Source of the DNA: Blastocatellia bacterium
Lineage (GTDB): Bacteria > Acidobacteriota > Blastocatellia > Pyrinomonadales > Pyrinomonadaceae
Direction: 5' to 3'
DNA: 18,587 nucleotides
NCBI GenBank assembly: GCA_013695195.1
Contig: JACDAY010000022.1
Location: 1 to 18,587 of the forward strand
The translations under genes were made by a program, and so were the position numbers. Numbering within the stretch: position 1 is the first letter of the stretch; each line of letters opens with the position of its first letter. This document shows positions 14,013 through 18,587 of this stretch, piece by piece. The notes under the pieces are model-generated. The model saw nothing but the letters and a program-made list of their open reading frames with translations. It made no database searches and was not told the DNA's origin.

Positions 14013-15884
14013 CTATTCGGAGTCGGCGCTGTTATAGATCATGTCGATCACGTCTTTGTACTTATCATCCAAAACCCGTCGCTTGATTTTCAGGGTCGGC
14101 GTCAGTTCGCCGCCGCCGACCGTAAATTCATTTTCCAAAAGTACAATTTTCTTAACCTTTTCATAGCCGGAAAGCTCTCGTGTTGCCGCTTCTATCTGTC
14201 TTTTTAAAAGATTGATTATTCGCGGGCTTTTGCAGAATTCCCTGGGTGTTGATAAATTCAGCGACTTGATCTTTGCATAAGATTCGAGCTGCTCGAAATT
14301 GGGAACGATCAAAGCGGCGGCGAATTTGCGTCCGTTGCCGACGAGTACAGCCTGACTTACGAATCGTGACGATCTGATCATTTGTTCTATTGGCGACGGA
14401 GCGATGTATTTGCCGCCGGAAGTTTTAAATAGCTCTTTTTTTCGGTCAGTGATGGATAAAAACCCGTCGTTATCGAGATTACCGATATCGCCCGTTCTGA
14501 ACCAACCGTCTTTGGTAAATGCTTCGCGCGTGGCGGCGTCTTTTTTATAATAACCGAGCATCACGCCTGGTCCGGAAACTTCTATTTCGCCGTCATCCGC
14601 AGTACGCACATACACATTACGGATCGGTTTGCCTACGGTTCCGAGTTTTACATCGAGAGAATTGTTGGATGTTATTACTGGTGAAGTCTCCGTCAGACCA
14701 TAACCCTGCTTTATTGAAATTCCCGCTCCCGTAAAAATAAGGTAAATATCGTCAGGCAGCGCCGCTCCCCCGCAAATGCAGGAACGGAGCCTGCCGCCAA
14801 AGAAATCGCGAAGCTTGCCATACACGAGTTTGTCCGCGATAGCATGCCGGACGGCCAGTGAAAATGAAACAGGAGCGCGATGTTCGTTCTGCAGTGAATA
14901 TGTTTTTGCCACTTCGATCGCCCAATCGAAGAACTTTTCCTTCATCCCGCCCGCTTGCGCGGCTTTAAGATTTGCTCGTGCATAGACTTTTTCGAAGATT
15001 CGCGGCACGGCCACAAATATCGTCGGACGAACTTCGAGAAGATTCTCCGGCACTTTTTCCACCGATTCGGCGTAATGCACGGCCATTCCATTCAGGATGT
15101 ATAGATACATCGCCGACCGCTCGAAGATATGCGAGAGCGGCAACACAGAAAGCGGCACATCCGCCGTGGAAAAGATGAATTTTTCGCCCGCATCTATGAC
15201 GTTAGAGATGATGTTTGAATGCGTCAGCATAACGCCTTTCGGCTCACCGGTCGTACCGCTTGTGTATATCAGCGTCGCGATATCACCGGGGTCTACCGCT
15301 TCGATCAGGTCTGCTAAAAGCCCCTGATTTAGCGATTTTAGTCGTTCACCGGCCGTTTCAAGTTCGTCGAGAGAGATCGCGTTTTTTGCATTAACGCCCG
15401 CAAGGTCGAAGAAAACTAGTTTTTGGATCGACCCGCAATCTGCGACAGCTTCCGCTACGCGTTCAAAAGCTGCATTATCCTGCAGGAAAATAACTTTTGC
15501 TTCGGAGTCTTTGATAATGTAACGGACGGAATTCGGAGCGAGCGTCGTATAGATCGGGACGTCAAGGACACCTGCAAATTGACAGCCGGCATCGGCCAAC
15601 GTCCATTCGGGAGAATTTGCAGCCAAAATTGCCGCCTTATCACCTTTGCGAAATCCCAGCGAATAAAGCCCGAGAGCGATATTCCCGATTCGCTTTTTCA
15701 TTTTCTCGGACGAGATCGGCGTCCATTCACCGTCTTTTTTGTAGTTTAACGCGTCGGCGCGAGGTTTTCGTACAGCGTGCAGGAACAATTCAGCAAGCGT
15801 TTTAGGCTCTTCGGGCAGTAACGGCGTGCCTCGGCCAATTATACTGCGCCTGTCGGCTTGTACATTTTCCGCAACTCCGGTCAT
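14013..15884 (-). CDS. Long-chain acyl-CoA ligase (AMP-forming)
   Basis: The 623-residue protein is of the ANL superfamily. It carries the P-loop IYTSGTTGEPKGVMLTHSN (206-224), GYGLTETSPVITSNN, WFRTGDIGNLDNDGFLSITD and RKKELFKTSGGKYIAPSPIE, the long-chain class signature. A C-terminal ELTPTLKIKRRVL holds the adenylation Lys. It activates a fatty acid with ATP to acyl-AMP then acyl-CoA. Its ATG overlaps the stop of the upstream TetR gene by four bases (ATGA at 15881-15884), so the two are one operon. Substrate chain length cannot be read from the sequence. The regulator site upstream supports a fatty-acid role. Confidence 0.92.
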   Translation of the reverse strand: MTGVAENVQADRRSIIGRGTPLLPEEPKTLAELFLHAVRKPRADALNYKKDGEWTPISSEKMKKRIGNIALGLYSLGFRKGDKAAILAANSPEWTLADAGCQFAGVLDVPIYTTLAPNSVRYIIKDSEAKVIFLQDNAAFERVAEAVADCGSIQKLVFFDLAGVNAKNAISLDELETAGERLKSLNQGLLADLIEAVDPGDIATLIYTSGTTGEPKGVMLTHSNIISNVIDAGEKFIFSTADVPLSVLPLSHIFERSAMYLYILNGMAVHYAESVEKVPENLLEVRPTIFVAVPRIFEKVYARANLKAAQAGGMKEKFFDWAIEVAKTYSLQNEHRAPVSFSLAVRHAIADKLVYGKLRDFFGGRLRSCICGGAALPDDIYLIFTGAGISIKQGYGLTETSPVITSNNSLDVKLGTVGKPIRNVYVRTADDGEIEVSGPGVMLGYYKKDAATREAFTKDGWFRTGDIGNLDNDGFLSITDRKKELFKTSGGKYIAPSPIEQMIRSSRFVSQAVLVGNGRKFAAALIVPNFEQLESYAKIKSLNLSTPREFCKSPRIINLLKRQIEAATRELSGYEKVKKIVLLENEFTVGGGELTPTLKIKRRVLDDKYKDVIDMIYNSADSE

Positions 15885-16507
15885 TTCTGAAGCATGCCTC
15901 CAAAAAAGATTTTTAAAACCTCACCGGCCATCGGCGCAAGCGGATAAGATTTTTTTGAAAGTATCCAGTTTGTAACCATTTCATCCAGAGCGCCGTAAAG
16001 AATTTTCGAGCAGACAACCGGTTTCACGTCCTTGCGGAAAGCACCTGTTTCCTGTCCCTCCGCTATAGTTTTGCAAATGATGTCGAGATACTCGGCAAAT
16101 CCGGCGGCCGAAAATTCCTGCATGAATTTCGTCGAACCGCGAAGCTCAACCTGAAAGACAATGGCCAGATCTCGGTCGGCGCCTAGTTTTTCGAGATGAA
16201 GCTCGGCAATGCGACGCAGCTTTGCTTCGGGGCAGGAAATCTTCGCCATTTCGCGGCGGCCTTCAGCGATAAATTCAGCCATCGCCCGGTCGAAGATTGA
16301 GTGCAGGATCTCGTCCTTGCTTTTAAAATACAGATAAACGGTCCCGTCGGCGATTCCGGCCTCGGCAGCGATGTCGGCGACCTTTGAATTGAAATAACCC
16401 TTGCCGGCAAAGACTTTTACGGCCGCGCGATGGATCGCTTCGCGTTTATCAATGACTACGGCCCTGACCGCAGTATTTGAGCCTTTATCGTCACGAGACA
16501 TATGCAT
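15881..16507 (-). CDS. TetR-family regulator, FadR-like (fatty-acid control)
   Basis: The 208-residue protein has an N-terminal helix-turn-helix (about 23-68: AAVKVFAGKGYFNSKVADIA and GIADGTVYLYFKSKDEIL), which is the usual TetR HTH. The ligand domain FQVELRGSTKFMQEFSAAGF-AEYL resembles acyl-CoA-responding regulators such as Bacillus FadR. The gene precedes and overlaps the acyl-CoA ligase, and an FadR-type operator lies 77 bases upstream of its start. The likely role is repression of the fatty-acid operon until acyl-CoA binds. ATG 16507 has no clear ribosome site; a second ATG at 16501 is an alternative start. Confidence 0.85.
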   Translation of the reverse strand: MHMSRDDKGSNTAVRAVVIDKREAIHRAAVKVFAGKGYFNSKVADIAAEAGIADGTVYLYFKSKDEILHSIFDRAMAEFIAEGRREMAKISCPEAKLRRIAELHLEKLGADRDLAIVFQVELRGSTKFMQEFSAAGFAEYLDIICKTIAEGQETGAFRKDVKPVVCSKILYGALDEMVTNWILSKKSYPLAPMAGEVLKIFFGGMLQK

Positions 16508-16561
16508 TATAAATTTTTTTTATTTAGAATTTTGGATTCCAAACTCCCACACTCCAATCCA

Positions 16562-16601
16562 ATTATACAAAATCAGAAGAGTATGAATGAACATTCATTC
16601 A
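16562..16601 (-). promoter_or_regulatory. Promoter with FadR-type operator for the TetR-acyl-CoA ligase operon
   Basis: TGAATGAACATTCATTCA at 16584-16601 is an 18-base near-palindrome. It matches the Bacillus FadR consensus TGAATGANTANTCATTCA at 15 of the 16 defined bases (C in place of T at one central base). On the - strand a perfect TATAAT lies at 16562-16567, and the operator occupies the -35 position about 17 bases before it. A start of transcription near 16555 would put the operator across the -35 box, consistent with repression. Confidence 0.8.
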
Positions 16602-16736
16602 GCCAATTTTAGGCTATACCGGGAGAGGAAATAAATCAAGGAAAATCGGATTTTGATTATGGAAATATTAACAGGAAGCGCAGAAGAGGAGATTTACGAA
16701 GATAAGATGCAAATCAAAATCTAAAAACAGATCGAA

Positions 16737-16822
16737 TGGCGGAGAGGACAGGACTCGAACCTGCAAGCGATCACTCGCGGTAGTTTTCAAGACTACTGCC
16801 TTACCAATTAGGCTACCTCTCC
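16737..16822 (-). tRNA. tRNA-Ser (anticodon UGA), CCA encoded
   Basis: On the - strand the acceptor stem is GGAGAGG paired with CCTCTCC, followed by discriminator G and encoded CCA. The D arm is GCC-loop-GGC. The anticodon stem GTAGT/ACTAC encloses loop CTTGAAA, giving anticodon UGA (serine codon UCA). A long variable arm (GCGA-GTGA-TCGC) marks class II tRNA-Ser, and the T arm is GCAGG-TTCGAGT-CCTGT. Confidence 0.96.
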
Positions 16823-16894
16823 GCAGGGCCGCAAATTGCGGCGAATAAAAAATATAACCCAAAGATCAATTATAAACAATCTTTGCCAAGGCAC

Positions 16895-16926
16895 AAAAAA
16901 GCCCGGCTGGGAGTAATCAGCCGGGT
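16895..16926 (-). terminator. Rho-independent terminator of the thioredoxin-like gene
   Basis: On the - strand an 8-base-pair stem (CCCGGCTG/CAGCCGGG, 16902-16909 with 16918-16925) with an 8-base loop is followed at once by a C then six Ts. It lies 33 bases after the thioredoxin-like stop and before the tRNA gene. Confidence 0.9.
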
Positions 16927-16958
16927 TAAGCGAGAGGAGGATTTACCTCTTGAAGAAC

Positions 16959-17468
16959 TTAATCGGATGAGAGCATCCTTGAAATTTGCGATTCCAGATT
17001 TTCGGCTTTGTCCCATCCATTCGTACGCATTTCAATCGCACCCTTTTTGTTTATAACGAAATGGGCTGGAAACCCGATGTCGATATTGCCTTTGCCATCC
17101 TGGTCCGCGTATTTGAGGACAACTCCGAAACTATTCGGCAATATACTAAAATTGAACGGCGTTTTTCTCAGGTATGGTTCTACTTTGACCTGATTTTCCA
17201 TCGTTAGTGCCAGAAACACTACGTCCTTACCACGGTATCTGTCTACCATTCGGTTCAGTTTCGGAATTTCACTATGACAAATTACGCATTTCGTAGACCA
17301 AAATGTTAGCACCACGATCTTCCCCTGCAGACCGCTCAAATTAAATTGTTGTCCGTCCAGCGATTCACCGGCAAAATCCGGAGCCGCCGAGCCCTTTGTG
17401 AGTTTCTGCTGGGCGAAAGCCGACGCAGCTATCATTAGCGACAAAATTAGAGCAGTTATAATTTTCAT
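16959..17468 (-). CDS. Exported TlpA-like thiol-disulfide oxidoreductase
   Basis: The 169-residue protein starts at ATG 17468, where a signal peptide begins (MKIITALILSLMIAASAFAQ); upstream in-frame codons read as unrelated sequence. A thioredoxin fold follows, with GSAAPDFAGESLDGQQFNLS, GKIVVLTFWSTKCVICHSEI (active site CVIC) and FPAHFVINKKGAIEMRTNG with cis-Pro. It belongs to the AhpC/TSA-TlpA-ResA group that reduces or exchanges disulfides in the periplasm, for instance in cytochrome c maturation. The partner is unknown. Its clear terminator shows a single-gene unit. Confidence 0.9.
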   Translation of the reverse strand: MKIITALILSLMIAASAFAQQKLTKGSAAPDFAGESLDGQQFNLSGLQGKIVVLTFWSTKCVICHSEIPKLNRMVDRYRGKDVVFLALTMENQVKVEPYLRKTPFNFSILPNSFGVVLKYADQDGKGNIDIGFPAHFVINKKGAIEMRTNGWDKAENLESQISRMLSSD

Positions 17469-17691
17469 TGTTACTACGAATGGAAAAAGAAATCTACTTT
17501 GTGTTAAAGAAGGTTTAACACTCTCTAATTTATATAAACGCCTAATGTGGAATTTGTCCAGAAAAATGATTGGCTGAAATATAAGATAAGCAATTTTGCG
17601 GGATGATTGCAAAGGCTGCGGGGTATAAATTCAAAATAATCGAGAAAATACTGATCGGGAACAAGACAGGTTTACGTGCTAAACTTTTTTA

Positions 17692-18587
17692 ATGCTTCTG
17701 GAATCGCTTGAAGTAGATAAATTCCGTAATCTAAGCGGCAAACTAGCATGCCGCCCGGGCCTGACTATTCTCACGGGAGACAACGGGCACGGGAAAACTA
17801 ATTGGCTCGAGGCGATTCATATTCTCGCTACCACGCGTTCTTTCAGAACATCGAAATTGCAGGAGACAATCTGTTTCAACTCTGATACGGCAGTTATTCG
17901 CGGTATTGTTAAACAATCCGAGGACATTCACCGCGAGATGCGTGCGGTGCTGCAGGGCAATACAAAAAGTTTTACTGTAAACGAAAAAAAGGAAACGATT
18001 CAGCGGTATCTCGGGCAGCTGCACGCCGTGGTTTTTAATGCGGACGGGCTTGAGATCGTTCGCGGCCAGCCGGACCAAAGGCGCAGATTTCTGGATTCGG
18101 CGATAGTTTCCATATATCCGCCATTCGTGCAGACCCTTTTTGATTACAACCGTGTCATAAAGCAAAAGAATTCACTCCTGCAAACGGCGCGCGACGATGC
18201 TTATTCGATTGAAAAAACGGCTGAGCTTCTTGAACCATGGAACCAGCAGCTTGCGGCGTTGGCGGCTCGTGTCCATAGAGCAAGGGTACGTTATGTCGAA
18301 AGGCTTAATGAAGTGTTGGAGAAAAAGCTTTTTGGCCGCGAAGAAATAACGATCCGCCATTTATCGTCGCTCGAAGACAAAGGAGATCTGGCGGATTATG
18401 AAAACCTGATCGCCGAGCGTTTAAAAATTCGGGTACAGGCAGAATTGTTGTCCGGCTACGCCCTTGTCGGCACGCATCGAGACGACCTTGAGATTCTGTT
18501 CGACGGGCACGACCTCCGCAAATTCGGCTCCGCAGGACAGCAGCGAAGCGCGTTATTACTTTTGCAGCTTGCAAATCTGTCGGTCTA
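17692..18587 (+). CDS. recF: DNA replication and repair protein RecF, N-terminal part
   Basis: The reading frame runs from ATG 17692 to the window end without a stop, 298 complete residues. It starts MLLESLEVDKFRNLSGKLAC, then the Walker A loop LTGDNGHGKTNWLEAIHILA, ATTRSFRTSK, the RecF-specific VVFNADGLEIVRGQPDQRRR and FLDSAIVSIYPPFV. Near the end come GTHRDDLEILFDG and the ABC signature GSAGQQRSALLLLQLANLSV. RecF loads RecA at gaps with RecO and RecR. The usual GPHRDD is GTHRDD here. No good ribosome site is seen before the ATG. dnaN or gyrB neighbours are outside the window. Confidence 0.95.
   Translation, partial: MLLESLEVDKFRNLSGKLACRPGLTILTGDNGHGKTNWLEAIHILATTRSFRTSKLQETICFNSDTAVIRGIVKQSEDIHREMRAVLQGNTKSFTVNEKKETIQRYLGQLHAVVFNADGLEIVRGQPDQRRRFLDSAIVSIYPPFVQTLFDYNRVIKQKNSLLQTARDDAYSIEKTAELLEPWNQQLAALAARVHRARVRYVERLNEVLEKKLFGREEITIRHLSSLEDKGDLADYENLIAERLKIRVQAELLSGYALVGTHRDDLEILFDGHDLRKFGSAGQQRSALLLLQLANLSV

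Noticed and set aside
13997..14033. Nested hairpin AACAG...GCCGA/TCGGC...CTGTT between the convergent export and acyl-CoA ligase genes
   Set aside because: The stem is interrupted and no T-run follows in either direction, and it partly overlaps ligase codons. It could help end transcription but I cannot call it a terminator.
17469..17691. Possible replication origin before recF
   Set aside because: recF is often near dnaA and oriC, but no TTATCCACA-type DnaA boxes or AT-rich unwinding repeats are seen, and neighbours are a thioredoxin gene and a tRNA.

Overview
The window looks like a piece of a bacterial chromosome from a soil- or water-type Gram-negative organism. Protein style and gene mix (Wza-like export protein, FlaA1/CapD-type dehydratase, many small dispersed palindromes, a four-helix-bundle gene remnant) are most like Acidobacteriota of the Blastocatellia/Pyrinomonadaceae kind. 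That assignment is inference from memory and no database was searched. There are 13 protein genes that look intact or are cut only by the window edge, one small doubtful ORF, one broken gene, one tRNA, two integron attC sites and at least seven distinct repeat structures.

Left end (1-1463): part of an integron gene-cassette array. The end of a chromate transporter gene is followed by an attC site, then a complete 651-bp cassette encoding a secreted NTF2-like protein, then a second attC site and the start of a third cassette. The third cassette appears cut off before its own attC. No integrase is in view.

Polyamine/membrane operon (2517-9070, + strand): S-adenosylmethionine decarboxylase (speD), a large two-zinc-ribbon DUF4178 membrane protein whose TTG start overlaps the speD stop, a 49-residue one-helix membrane protein, a DUF350 (YjfL-type) membrane protein, a membrane-anchored spermidine-synthase-like aminopropyltransferase, a broken four-helix-bundle gene inside an inverted-repeat element, and a Tat-exported lipoprotein flavin amine oxidase. 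SpeD would make the aminopropyl donor, the membrane enzyme would transfer it, and the lipoprotein oxidase would act on an amine outside the cytoplasmic membrane. The acceptor is unknown. I consider this the most likely little-described system in the window. A beta-propeller-like secreted protein lies divergently upstream (1464-2426).

Several gene junctions in this operon carry a different palindromic element starting within about 10 bases of a stop codon. A related short repeat has been inserted in frame into the neighbouring aminotransferase gene (9461-10723, - strand).

Right half: a polysaccharide nucleotide-sugar dehydratase (- strand) divergent from a Wza-like export protein; a TetR regulator and long-chain acyl-CoA ligase overlapping by 4 bases, preceded by an almost perfect FadR-type operator over a TATAAT box; tRNA-Ser(UGA) with encoded CCA; a TlpA-like thioredoxin with a clear terminator; and recF, cut by the window end.
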